A DNA stretch of 64,000 nucleotides from NCBI GenBank assembly GCA_026874595.1, contig CM049306.1, positions 40,486,019 through 40,550,018 on the forward strand, written 5' to 3'. Made by a program: the position numbers and the translations under genes. The stretch is from Sipunculus nudus. Lineage: Eukaryota; Annelida; Sipuncula; Golfingiida; Sipunculidae. The notes under the pieces are model-generated. The model saw only the letters and a list, made by a program, of their open reading frames with translations, ran no database searches and had not been told where the DNA came from. Below are positions 1-11,892 of this stretch, piece after piece; the stretch's first letter is position 1, and each line of letters begins with the position of its first letter.

Positions 1-1640
1 AAGAGCTCATTACACGTGGTACACTGTGTGTACTGGAATTGTTGATGCTTTTATAGAAAGAAGAACTGGTCATTTTACCACTCTAAGGTTCTTCCCTTGA
101 AAATCTTTTAAATATTTGGGAATTTCCATTGATTTCTTGTATTATCGCCTACCCGTTCGCAGACTTGGATGCCGGCCTTGTGTATCTATTATATAAACAA
201 GTACCGGCAAACGATATAACATAGTTTAAAGCTCATTAAACGGTAGGGGATTGTTGTTAAGGTAAATTGAACACTATTTAAACCAAGATCAACACAAATA
301 GCGATTCAAGCGCCTGTGCAAAAAGTGAATAAACTATACTAGCAGATGTGTATCTTTCAAAATATGAGTTACATTACATGAGAATTCTTTTTCTTTATTA
401 CCTGTCAAAATAATGTGCATGTCCAAATTATATTACTTATTTAATCACAAAGGACAAGGTAACATTTCACAAATCCTCTGTTGAAAGCTTGTTGTTTATT
501 TTGAACAATACCTGGAGTACCATATCACTCTCATAATCGGGGGATAATCACTGGATATATTGGTATCATGTATACGTAGTTCATTCCGGGAAGGAGAGTG
601 TGAAAAGTGATCCCCCCCCACATACACACATAACCCCCCCCCCACACACACACACACACACACATACAGAAAATGCGTGTAGTAATAAAAAGCACCCTTG
701 TTTTAAATGCTATTATATTAAAAAATTTATTATAAACATTCAATCCCATACTTTTATTTATGGATCATTATAAAAGGAACAGGTTTACAAGTGTTTCCAC
801 AGCATATACAACTTATTATCAGATTATTACAAGTGAACCATTAATGACATTGTGATAAAAATTAAAATGAAACTGGGCAGACTTCATTCTCAAAGCTTTT
901 CATTTGTATAATTCATTATTGCTATATTGCTATATGTATTTGCTGTATGAAACCGGTTAACAGAAATTACTACGACATTCCTGGAAACCCCATCTATAAT
1001 GGTCCATTACCTTTGAAAAAGAGGATCTTTCTGGTTATTATTATTGACAACCACTTGTCAAACGTGGAGCTGTTTATTGATGCCACAGGAACTCAATGAA
1101 ATCGTCCCATGCAAAATCGGCGTGTTTACAAACTCGTGCAAATGGACACAAAATTAGTCGTATGCAGCGCCATCTGCCGACTACCAGTTGATTCATCATT
1201 CTGTAAAATGTAACACAAACTTCGAAAAAGAAGTAAAAAAAAAAAAAAAAGTATTGAATGAACCTGCTCACTCTGTCAGTGAACTGTGTAACATTTGTAG
1301 GAGACGCACAGGAAAGATTTGGAATAAAGAATTCTGCAATACTGGTTGTGACAAATCTCTTTTATTCAGTAAGAATATACTAACTGTCATATTGTATGCA
1401 GCTAGCTGGCATACATGTACGAAAATTCCTTTTAGTATGGAACTAAGCTTAGCTTGACTTTCACTCTTGTATGCAGGTCTTTCTGAAATTTACTTATTTG
1501 AAATTGATTAAAGTCAAATAAGTTTAACAAGTGTAAAATTTCATGAGACACGACATTAATTATTGTAAAAACTTTTTTTAAAGATACTATGTGCATTTTT
1601 ATACCATATTACATTTAAATAATGATAAATTTCAAGGTCA
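1..1640. other. Gene-free AT-rich stretch
   Basis: I see no exon with credible splice sites or a recognisable protein here. The short open frames come from low-complexity DNA. A C-run followed by a (CA)n microsatellite lies at about 633-664 and an A-run at about 1235-1250. Confidence 0.6.
633..664. repeat. C-run plus (CA)n microsatellite
   Basis: About ten C residues run directly into roughly ten CA repeats, read directly from the sequence. Confidence 0.9.
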
Positions 1641-3940
1641 ATGTAATCCCCCCCCCCCCCCACTTATCCGAGAATAATATTTATATAGTGCAGATGAAAT
1701 ATAAAAATAATAAGAAATAAAGAAATATTGACTTTGGTTCCATTTATCAGTCAACTATAAAATATCCTTTCTGAAACTTATACTTGAAACATAATACTTT
1801 ATTTTCCAAAAAAAACTTATACATAATTTTAGAATATTTAAAACCTGATTAAGAATTTATATTTGAATTGTGTTATACAGACGCTGAAAAGGTATATATA
1901 AATATATGTATATGTCGAGGCCCAGATTAGAATCTGGCCCAATTTAAAACTGGGCCAGCCCAGATCAAAATTTTGATTTGGACCGGCCCAGATCAAAATT
2001 CTAATCTGGGCCAGACCAGTTTTAAACTGGGCCAGCCCAGATTAAAATTTTGATCTGGGCCGGTCCAAATTAAAATCCTGTGGTGAAGACTTCAGGATTT
2101 AAATCTGGTCTGGACTGATTTTAAACTGGGCTGGCCCAGATTAAAATTTTGATCTGGGCCGGTCAGGTTAACAATCCTGTGATGGACTGATTTTAAACTG
2201 GACCAGCCCAAATCAGAATCCTAATCTACTCCTAGGCTGGCTTCAATGACACTATATTTACATAGCTGGCCTTTAATCAATTCAAAGAAAATGTAAAACA
2301 TTGCAAGTCAAAAATAATTAATATTTTTCATGAATTTATTCATGTTCTATGAAAATATCATTAGTTGTGATCCAATACCTGTAAATTCAAAATTTTATTT
2401 GTTATTTAAAGTTATTTATCATTTATCATAAGTTGGGGTTTTTGGTCTGTGATCTCCCCCCCCCCCCCCCTCCCCCCCCCCCAGTCACCAATTAAAAAAT
2501 TTGCACATGTTATAACATTGGACCTAAATCTTATAACATACTACATATTAAGGAAAGAAGGCCCTGAAACATCTATTAAGATACCTGAACTTAAGTCATG
2601 AAATTAGGTGACTGATATTTAGCAAACAGAAAAATATATATCTAGTGTACATAAATTAGGTTGATATTTGCTAATTTGTGTGAATTATTAACACCCTCAT
2701 AATGTATTTACATAGAACAGTGGGAACAATATTCACCAACTCAGCATTTTAACTATTGAAGGTAGAAAATATTTGTATTGCAGCATTTAACTATCTTCAA
2801 TTTAGATTAGTTATCAATTAATAGATTAGCTTTTTTTAAGTTATTAACTCCAAAGTGAAACCTCCGGCATGTTTGTCACCCTCTGAAATAAAATTCTAAA
2901 TCCAATTTTCACGCATGTTCACCTCTGTTTTTGAGACTGCCACATGACAGCAATCATATCATTTTCTCAGCTGTGGATTTTCTGCTATTGAAAATGACAG
3001 AATTGGTATCACAAACCTCTCCATAGCCCCATGTTAGGGCACAATGTCATGCTTCTCACCCAAATGAGCATCTAGACTGATTACTTTTGTTCACTTATAA
3101 ATGAATAAAGCTAGTATTTAATTATGCATGTATATATTTAATATTACACATGTAATATTGATATTCAGAACAGAAAATTATCTCAGTTAAGTTGAAAACG
3201 TTGATACTAAGTCAAATAGATGTCTCAGAACTGACACATATTCTAAACTGTGATTAATCATGGTAGTTCGTTTAGGTGAAGTTCAAATGTGAACTTGCAT
3301 GCTTGAAGAATAGATGAAACCAAAGAAGAACATTACATTTGTTCGTTAGCTTTTTCCTCATTAAAATATTTTAAATGATCTTATTTATTATGTGTTTTGT
3401 AACCTTAAAAATGGTGTATCTTGAATAAATGGTTACTGTATTATCTGATTTAAGATGATAAAAATCAAGCTAGCTTAAGATTAGATTATGATTCTGATCT
3501 GATTAGGCCCAGTTTAAAATCAGTCCACCACAGGATTGTAATCTAAACTAGCCCAGATTAAAATTTTGATCTGGGCCGGCCCAGTTTAAAATCTGTCCAC
3601 CACAGGATTGCAAACTTAACCAGCCCAGATCAAAATTCTAATCTGGGCCAGCCCAGTTTAAAATCAGTCCAGACCAGATTTAAATCCTGAAGTCTTCACC
3701 ACAGGATTTTAATTTGGACCGGCCCAGATCAAAATTTTAATCTGGGCTGGCCCAGTTAAAAACTGGTCTGGCCCAGATTAGAATTTTGATCTGGGCCGGT
3801 CCAAATCAAAATTTTGATCTGGGCTGGCCCAGTTTTAAATTGGGCCAGATTCTAATCTGGGCCTCGACATATATATCTGTTCATCGATGTGTCTGCGAGA
3901 CATCCCCCAACCCTGAAAGATAAATTGACGCCACTGCCTC
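1640..3940. repeat. Older C-tract dispersed repeat, split by an inserted element
   Basis: The left part (about 1640-1905: C-run, then 'TTTGGTTCCATTTAT' and an AT-rich tail ending in TA repeats) and the right part (about 3895-3940: 'CATCCCC', then 'GATAAATTGACGCCACTG') match the two ends of the copy at about 7290-7765 in the same order. The palindromic element at 1911-3872 sits between them at the TA-rich stretch. It therefore inserted into an existing copy of this repeat. Confidence 0.6.
1911..3872. mobile_element. Long terminal-inverted-repeat (foldback-like) element, non-autonomous
   Basis: The left arm (about 1911-2230) and the right arm (about 3480-3872) are near-perfect reverse complements, both starting 'TATGTCGAGGCCCAGATTAG' when read inward. 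Each arm is a chain of smaller palindromes built from 'GGCCCAGATC', 'AAAATTTTGATCTGGGCC' and 'CCAGTTTAAAACTGGGCC'. The roughly 1.25 kb core is AT-rich with no open frame, so no transposase is present. Flanks are TA repeats, so the target duplication cannot be read unambiguously. It is probably a non-autonomous DNA transposon of unknown superfamily. Confidence 0.75.
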
Positions 3941-4488
3941 CGACTATTTATTATTATATTTTTCCGTTTTCATAATCCACATTTATTGGGCTAATCATAC
4001 GGATCTGCAACAGGTTTTTCAAGTGATTTGCCAAAAAAAGGAATTAAGCTAATGTTGCATGTTTACCAGTTCTATGAAGTTTATCATTGTATAACAGGTG
4101 ATTCATGTGGAACTAGACCATATAGTTATGTTTAATTTTGCTTAAGAACGAATTAAATTGTATTTATTTCCATTAAAAATAACCTTACAACTCACAAAAT
4201 AATTGAATTAATTATTCGCGTATACAACTATACATATATTCATATTTTAGAATACCAGACGTTTTGTAACAGGATATCATATATAGATATTATGTATGAC
4301 TAACTTTTTTCCAGTTTCGTGTGCATTAATTTTAAAGAACATAGATATAATTCGTTCTCTGAACAATTCTTTATTAAAAACGTGAAGCGACATGCTTGAA
4401 TATTTTACTTAAATAATTTATAAGACAACACGTTTGTACGTAGGCTCTACTGTATGTTTTTACAAGAAGTGTTTTCTGTATATCGATA
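3940..4488. other. Intergenic, nothing recognised
   Basis: AT-rich DNA with no coding exon, RNA gene or repeat that I can identify. Confidence 0.5.
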
Positions 4489-4790
4489 GATTGAACTAAT
4501 TATCTATATATACATAATTTTTCATGAACAAAACCACCGCAAGTATACACAAATATAAGACCTCAAGAAGTACAGGTACTATCTCACTGGAATATCCATT
4601 TTAAGGGGTGGGGGGGGGGGGGGTAAATATAAATTTAATTTTGATTGAACTAATTATCTATACTAGTATACATAATTTTTCAGGTACAAAACCACTGCAT
4701 GCATACACAAATATAAGCCCTCAAGATGTACATGTACGATCTCACTGGAATATCAATTTTTTTTTTTTTTTTGGGGGGGGGGGGGGGTAA
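4489..4790. repeat. Two-copy tandem duplication, unit about 154 bp
   Basis: The stretch starting 'GATTGAACTAATTATCTATA' at about 4489 recurs at about 4643. Both copies run through 'ATCTCACTGGAATATC' into a T/G homopolymer run. The G-runs (about 4605-4622 and 4772-4787) belong to the repeat. Confidence 0.75.
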
Positions 4791-4799
4791 GTATAAACT

Positions 4800-5550
4800 A
4801 ATTTTGACGCTTTTATCGCCCAAATTGCTAAAGGAGAAGTGAAGGGGGGGGGGGATGTGCCCCTCACAAATGAGTATATAATTAACCGACCATCGCCTTC
4901 GCAAAATAATGTGTGAAATATTTTCCTTTCTTAATCAGGAAATTCAATTTAAAACATCGATTATTTGAACAACTGATTGCTTTTCGCGCCGAGCGATCCG
5001 CACGAAGTATTGACCAGTTTTTTATTTTAATAAACTGTCTGAAGATCGTCGGCCTACTATCCAAACACGTGGTCCATCAACAATAAATTATTTCGTAAGC
5101 ACAAGTGTCATTTGAATTTTTCTTCTACACTTTACGACGTACATATAATGCAAGACTTTAAAACTAAAATGAAATATGCTCGCTTTTCGTTTTTATTATG
5201 AACGATCAGCGGCTTAGTTCTGTTGAAGACCATAAAGAGAGCTGGTTTACATCACATATGGTGTGATTAGGGAGATCCTTGAGAGGTGGCGCCACCTCTC
5301 GTCTTTGATGGGAATATTTTCTACCAGACATAAAAAAGAAAACATTAAAATAGGACTGTATAGATTCATAACGCATAAAAGAGTCCCTGTCTTTTTTCTC
5401 CGGTTTCCTGGTTGATAGCAATGTTCAGTTTTAATTTGTTTCTGAGGTCAATAATTATTGTATAATTTGTCCTTTATGTTATGACAGTTGTCTGAAGCTT
5501 GCTCTCCCTTATCCGCACACTGCTTGGAATGGCCTGTCGATCAACTGTGC
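4800..5550. other. Intergenic, nothing recognised
   Basis: Contains a short G-run at about 4843-4852 and no supported gene. It lies downstream of the THAP-domain gene and may include its 3' untranslated region. Confidence 0.45.
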
Positions 5551-5554
5551 AAGA

Positions 5555-6286
5555 TCAAGATTTACGTGTTGCTTGGTGACTGGTAGCGGCAATATTGGAA
5601 TCAGTGTCCCCTTCGGCTGCAGATTGTCTCTCAGATAATAGGATGAGGCTCTCTGCTGCATCTCGTCTATCTCGTTTTGATGGTAATGGTGATCTCAGGG
5701 TTGGGGTTTTTCTCCTTCTATTCAGTTTCAGCAGCTGAAAAAAATATGATGTACATAAGTAGGCCTGACATGTTAAATAAATTGAGCTTATGAACACCAT
5801 TTATAGTCATGATGTATTGATTTTTTTTATTTACCCCCATTGATTTTATTACTAGTATATACTTCTATAAAAATTGTAATATTTATAATATTTGATAAAC
5901 TTATATGAGTATAGGCCTGTTTAGTAGGTCTACAATCACGGATTTACGAAGTCTTATGCATCTGCAAGTTTTAAAATTTGAGAACTTAAATTGAGAATAG
6001 GCAGCATAAACATTACCTTGTCTGGTGCAGCAGTTGCAGGGACTGGGTCCGGGTTGTCAGTCGTTGGGCCATTGCCACCCACAAAATGTTTAGAACAGAC
6101 ATAAGAGTCTTTGGTGATATTTTCTGTCCCAAAGTTTTTACGTCGACATGCAATAACCCAACGTTTACATTTTTCAAGGTCCAGATGAGGCTAAGGGAAT
6201 GGAATAAACCATACCCCCTGCATGTGTGGCCTATCTTTGTACCTATCATCACTATTACAGATACCATAAGCACAGTGCTTGACCAT
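5555..6286 (-). pseudogene. THAP-domain gene, two exons, interrupted by an in-frame TAG
   Basis: Joining 6286-6017 to 5734-5555 gives 149 residues plus a terminal TGA, with a GT..AG intron in phase 0. Residues 1-90 read as a THAP-type zinc finger: MVKHCAYGIC supplies C-x4-C, and KCKRWVIACRR and VCSKHF supply the tryptophan and the C-x2-H pair. THAP domains bind DNA and occur in transcription factors and P-element-like transposases. The second exon is basic (LNRRRKTPTLRSPLPSKR), then acidic. Codon 32 (6191-6193) is TAG, in the 'FIPFP*PHLDLEKC' stretch where a lysine codon AAG would need only one change. The reading frame is otherwise intact on both sides, so this is a young pseudogene, a polymorphic null allele or a base error. 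The intact intron argues against a retrocopy. Confidence 0.7.
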
Positions 6287-6289
6287 TCT

Positions 6290-7290
6290 GGAGACCAGAG
6301 ATGAAAACTAGTATTGAAAACTTCGAAAGGAATGCGAAAAAGCTGGCTTACATAAAATACACGTACAAAAGACCTGTTCCTGTGGAATAATATACACTGA
6401 GGTATGACATCTGGCCAGCACTGCCCAGCCACTGTTTGTTCGAGTGACCTAGATACACCACAGTGCTGACCCAGGCTTGTTCTATAAATAGATATCGTGG
6501 CGCTGAATGGCTGTACGTTATGTACAGAATTCTATGCCGCATGCAGTGTTTAAATATACTTCCCTTAAAAAGAAATCATAGCATCGTGACGGTGTCAACC
6601 GACTGGAGACATGTATAGATTTTATCTATTGGCTATTTTTCCCCTTCAATCAGAAAAATCTTTAAATATCATAGTGTGTGCGAGTGTGTGTGTTGGGGGG
6701 GGGGGGGGGGGGGGGCTTGTGATGACTTGACCCGGGCCGGGTTGGTGTAGTCGAGTTTTAATCGGCCCGAAGTTAGTTATTTCACCACGTGAGAACGGAA
6801 GGTAAGAAAATAAATACGATACCCAGCGTGTCTGTAAATTTGAGGGATTCCAGTTATTCTGCGTTTGATTAACCGATTCCCATGTAAATGTCTGAAAGTC
6901 TCGGTCGTCGGAAGTTCTGGAAAAATCTGTCCCTCAAGTGACCTGCAGGCTGTTCTTTAAACCCTGTTTGATGAGCCGTCAGTCGTGAAGGAGCCACAAT
7001 GTCCAGCTCAACACATGGGCACCAGATAACCAGGAGTTAAGGCGGCTGTGGCGGGAGAATATATGTGAAAAGTCTACGACTGTTTGAAAAAGTGACTATC
7101 GCTTAACACAATAGTTACGACTCCCTCTCCTTTACTTCAAACACGTACAAATCACACGGTCATCTACCGCAGCAACAGATTGTTCTCCCTCTGGACACCA
7201 GATGGCAGTGTAGTCACCTATTCTGTACCGAATGTGAGCCCTGTTCTATCCAACCCAGTTTACAGTGGATGTTCTGTTTACACTGACTCC
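6290..7290. other. Intergenic, possibly promoter of the THAP gene
   Basis: No coding exon is seen. A GT-repeat/G-run lies at about 6675-6715, followed by a more GC-rich stretch (about 6725-7060) that could be a promoter for the minus-strand THAP gene. That promoter role is inferred only from composition and position. Confidence 0.3.
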
Positions 7291-7584
7291 CCAGGGGCGT
7301 CAATATGGGGGGGGGGGGGGGGGGGGGGGGAGGGGGGTATATATCCCCTCACTTTTTGGCAAGGGGGGGGGATGGTAAATGTAATCATCCCCCCCACTTT
7401 TCAAAGAGTAATATTTATACATTTCAAATGAAATATATAAATACACAGCTTTATAAACTTTGGTTCCATTTATAAGTTTTCTATATAATATTAATATCTA
7501 AATGGTTTAGAATTAACATATACCTTTTTTTTTAAACCTTTTACTTATTTGATATATATTTGATATGTCACACGGACAATAAAA

Positions 7585-7638
<54 letters not shown>

Positions 7639-7765
7639 ATATATATATATGTATAAACATGTCTTTTTGACTACCCTCCACACCTGTCATCCCCCCCCCA
7701 CCATTGCAGGTCACCCCCCCCCCCCCCACCCTTGAAGATAAATGGACGCCACTGTGACTCCCTAA
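7290..7765. repeat. C/G-tract dispersed repeat with (TA)n core
   Basis: Ordered blocks are a G-run (about 7308-7336), 'CCCCCCCACTTTTCAAAG', 'CTTTGGTTCCATTTATAAG', a long TA repeat (about 7588-7652), two C-runs (about 7688-7727) and 'GATAAATGGACGCCACTG'. The same order is seen at about 1640-1905 plus 3895-3940, so it is a dispersed family. No protein is encoded. Confidence 0.65.
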
Positions 7766-9131
7766 TAAATTATGTTCATGTTTTATAACAGCCCATTACA
7801 CTACCCCTGTTCACATGTTTTTCCTCCCTTTTCTTTGGTAAGGCAAGTGAACACTAAATATTATGCAGGCAACATTAAAATTTTGGCAGAAAGAGGAAAA
7901 TGTAACTCTTTACTTTTTAAATAACTTTTTTTATTCAGTATAACCATTAACAATTTTAAATGGCATAGGAGACATATTTAGCCCCACCATTTGTTGTCTG
8001 TAGAATTTATAATGGAAACCATAACTCTTGGAGCATTGCATGAAGATGCATGACCATGCGTAAACATGGCTCCCCCTGGTGGCAGTCCACAACATACCTT
8101 GCCCAAGGAAGCAGCCTGTCAAATGAAGTGGAGTACAGGAATACAGTGCAGCTGCTGTGTAAAGAGTGTATAGGAACAAGTGCCTCACCAGCAACTGCTG
8201 GCTGAGACAGTTGCCTGAGGCTGCATGGTAATGGCCTCTTACAGTAATGCTTGAACCACTTCTGTGTTATGACACCTGCCTTCCAGGCCACAGAGAGGGA
8301 TAGCAAAGTGATACAATATGGTTTCCAGCCTCCCAAATACTTAAGCACTCTGTCTGCCTCAAGTAGAGAAAACTAGAAATAAGCTGATTTACTAGTCCCA
8401 TAACCTTGTAACCATAACCACCAATACATACTTGTAAACTACAAGTTACATTTTCTTTAAATACTTGCAGAAAATGTACACTGTGTTTGTGGGCAAACAC
8501 ACTCGGGCTATAATCCAAAGATTAACCTGATGGCTATGATAAAATGGTTTTAATGCCATATTAGAGCATTTGAGTAGTAAAAGGTGGGAGTGGAGATGGA
8601 CTATATATATGAATGTGAAAATATATATTTTTTTAATAAGAGTAAGTAAAGGAGGATAATTAAAATAATCCCATTGTAATCGATTATCCTTCATTCAAGG
8701 TGTACTTAAATGTGGCAGCCTGCATGTTCCAAAAGGAAAGTAACATTGATGTCAGTAGTTTCATGTAATGGTTTCTTATGTCTGTGTCTGGTCTGTCTGT
8801 AATGGCTATGTTTGTGCTTTCCAAATCCATGATGTAAGGTAATATACGTCCATAAGTTTGAAGAGTCTTTATTCTGCAAATCTTAACTTAATGTGCAGTA
8901 CTTATTATCATGACTGTGAAAAAGGGAGTGTAATTTTGCAATCCTTAGATTGTGCAGATTTCTCCAGAATGACCGATACTGTCAGAAGATGCTGTCACTT
9001 GAATGTTTGTGAAGGAAATGTTAACACAGTGTCAGCATGCCAACTTTGTAGATGAATGTCAAGGTGTGAACCTGCATCAGATCGATTTGGCATATAACAA
9101 ACGATGAGATAAATTGGTCTTTATTCCACAG
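7766..9131. other. Region upstream of LLPH coding sequence
   Basis: The LLPH coding exon begins directly after an acceptor AG at 9131, so a non-coding first exon must lie somewhere here or further left. I could not place it. The longer minus-strand open frames at about 8007-8350 resemble no family I know and have no splice context. Confidence 0.4.
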
Positions 9132-9139
9132 ATAACAAA

Positions 9140-11025
9140 ATGGCCAAGAGCATGAGAAGTAAACACAGGAAGAAGATGAGAGCAGAGAAACGGAAGAAAA
9201 ATGCTCCAAAGGAATTGGCAAAACTGAAAAGTATTCTAGGAATAGATGGTCAGCCAGATGCTGACATGAAAGACCTTGTTACAGGTAAGTAACAGTTAGG
9301 CTGAAACAGCACTAGAGGTATCTTGCATTTTATCTTTTGGCTAACTGTCACTGGGCAACATTTGATTGAGTAGGAGCATGAAATTTATTATTTTGACAGT
9401 TAAATAAGTTATTGTTATTCCAGACGTAACTCCGATTAGTCTTATTTCCATTGGTATACCACACATTGGAAACCTGTTTTACCAATAAAACATTGGTAAA
9501 AGTTCTATACTTGTCCAGTGCTGTGCCAGTGTTGAGGCTGTACATTTCCTTGTGATCCAAATCTATCATCTAAATAGGTCTGTCATGTTGTCTTTGAACA
9601 TTTCATTGAAATTAATGGTTTCTTTGCCTTTCAAAGGTCATGAAAAAATCATCACCAGTAAAATTACATATCATTTGGAATTTTGCACCTCTTATACTTT
9701 AAACGCTTTCATAATTTAGTTTTTCTGGTAAAAACCACTCTCAAGGAGAAAATTTAGAACATGACCCTTTTTAACTTCCATGTGAGTTATTATCATTGGT
9801 GGTGTCCAACTGTCCATGCTCTCTCTCTCTCTCTCTCTCTCTTTGATAGAATAAAAAAATAAACATTTCCTTTAAGTCATATTCATGACTTTCATGGAGT
9901 GAAGAAGTCCGGGAAACTTGAGAGGTCTTCTGTGATATCATTGCATGACAACATGTGCTTTGTTGTCATTATTCTTAGCCTTAGGGCAGACTGGGATGAA
10001 ATACAGGGTCTGGAAATTTGAGTGAGAGTAGCCCAAAGTTCATACCATTTTCCAACTGGCATTATTATGTTATTTATCATCAGCTAATCAGGAGATTGTC
10101 TGGTCATCCACATTGCCTGGTCAGTCCCTGAAAGCTCTAGGATAATCTTGAGTCATGATAGACTACAGCCATTATCTTCTTTTTTTTTCAGTCACAGATG
10201 TAAAACAGATGAAGAAAGACCAGAAGGAAAAATCCCAAGCAGGTCAGCTGTGTTTCTTCTCAGTTTTAAGTTCTTTCAAAATATGGAACTTAAATTTATA
10301 TTGTTAAAAAATGGTACAACAGACAAAACACATTTTAAGAAAGTTTCATCTTTATTGCATTGAAAATATTGCGGTTAAGAAAAAAAGTTGTTCAAGATAT
10401 GTTAAAGCAGTTGAAACAATGGCTTCTGTTGGCTTAAAATCCTTATGGTTTGGCTTAAAATCATAATGCTTTGGTACAGATACATGCTAGAGCCTGGATG
10501 TTGTTACGTAAATATAATGCACACATTTTCTTGTGATATAAATATCAATATTCCATTGATAATCAATTGCTGGACCTGAACAAGTATAATTCTGTTGTAA
10601 TAAACTTAATTGCAATAAGGTTACAAGAAGTTATTCCTCAATTGTAGTAATTGTTACTTCAGTCCTACATCTTAAACTATAATCTGTTATCAAATGACCG
10701 GTTAGGGAATGAAATGATACAGAAAAATTTGCCATCTCTGGTTATATACTGACACCCTTTAGCCTTTAATTAAGAATTGGTACGGCAAAAGGTCATACGT
10801 TTCTTCGATGTTTGATCAGCTCTGGGAATGTGGTGAGTTCTAACTTAAAATGTATCTTTTATAACAGGTGATGACATGGACGTCAGTGAACCCTCGCAAT
10901 ATAACTCCAAGACATTAAAAAATAAGGATGGTCATTACCCACCGTGGATGAACAGGCGAGCCATAAAGAAATTAAAGGGCAAGAAGAAAGCTGGAAAAGC
11001 CAAAAATAAAAAATCGAGTTGGTGA
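9140..11025 (+). CDS. LLPH: LLPH, LLP homolog (small basic nucleolar protein)
   Basis: Coding exons 9140-9284, 10192-10242 and 10868-11025 join in phases 1 and 1 to give 117 residues and a TGA stop (human LLPH is close to 130). Every junction is GT..AG. The N-terminus [20 protein letters not shown], then [14 protein letters not shown], matches the family signature. The C-terminus has [20 protein letters not shown] and ends in a tryptophan, as vertebrate LLPH does. The protein is strongly basic, fitting nucleolar/chromosome association. LLPH and its Aplysia relative LAPS18 are linked to cell growth and neuronal plasticity, which is known of the family and not shown here. The ATG is chosen because it starts the conserved N-terminus and lies eight bases after the acceptor. 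The exons are too short to show as long open frames. Confidence 0.93.
9820..9842. repeat. (CT)n microsatellite in LLPH intron
   Basis: About ten uninterrupted CT repeats inside the first coding intron of LLPH. Confidence 0.9.
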
Positions 11026-11293
11026 CAGTGGACGAGTAAAGTGACTTGAATATTGCATGAGCATTGAAAATGATGAGCATGTGATACTGTATAATTAGTG
11101 ATGTACATAACAATCCAGGTTTGTCTGTTATCATATGGAATAGCCTGTTCCTATGACCAATATACAGGTTATGCAAATGGTTACTGAACCAACATTTATG
11201 TCAAAACAATGATCTGAACACTTTCACAAGAGAACATTACCAATAGGATGTTCAAATTTCTAAAAATTTTACTACTTTGCATGATTTAGCAAA

Positions 11294-11299
11294 AATAAA
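11294..11299 (+). terminator. Candidate LLPH polyadenylation signal
   Basis: AATAAA lies about 270 bases after the LLPH stop, with a GT-rich stretch (GTGTTGTTGG) roughly 40 bases further on. That is the usual arrangement for 3' end formation. No other AATAAA on this strand lies nearer the stop. Confidence 0.5.
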
Positions 11300-11892
11300 T
11301 GAATGAACCTGTCTCAGGACTTTCACATCTCTCACGTGTTGTTGGAAATATACAAAAATAATGACCTTTTAACTCAACTTGGTTCATTCTGACCTATTGA
11401 CTATATATGTTTCATGGCCCATGGGCCATATATGATGAAGATTTGCATAAACTAATGTATTTGTAAGAACTGCATCGTAGCATGCAAGCATTCGATTATT
11501 ATGAGTATCATTTGACAAAATATATTTTATGTATGTTTTTTCTATACCCTGGCTAAGTGTGACTCATTAACATATTATAATATCTCCCAAATTCTTAACC
11601 GTTATTATACCCTGTAAATGCCCAATTTATTTGCTCATTATTGCAAAATGTAGACCGCGAAGAAATGGTGGTCTGCACAATTGATAGCCCTTTCCTGTTT
11701 GAACTTTTTATGTTTATGCTGATTGATTAAACATTTTTTTTCGGATTACACTCAACGTTTCAGCTTCAGAGAAATGAACGCTGCAAAGAGATTCAGTGCC
11801 ACCATGCAATCTGTCCAGCGATGTGAAAACTGTTAGATTTTTAAAAGTCCCGGTCGCCACTGGACTCAACCTTGTTTTATGGTCCTAAGTTT
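11300..11892. other. Intergenic, nothing recognised
   Basis: AT-rich DNA downstream of LLPH with no supported gene. Confidence 0.5.

Noticed and set aside
6013-6432. 139-codon minus-strand open frame
   Set aside because: It overlaps the THAP exon in a different frame. The THAP frame has the zinc-ligand pattern and a good splice site, while this one resembles nothing.
8007-8348. 113-codon minus-strand open frame upstream of LLPH
   Set aside because: No recognisable domain, no splice or start context, and it is flanked by other overlapping open frames in the same DNA.
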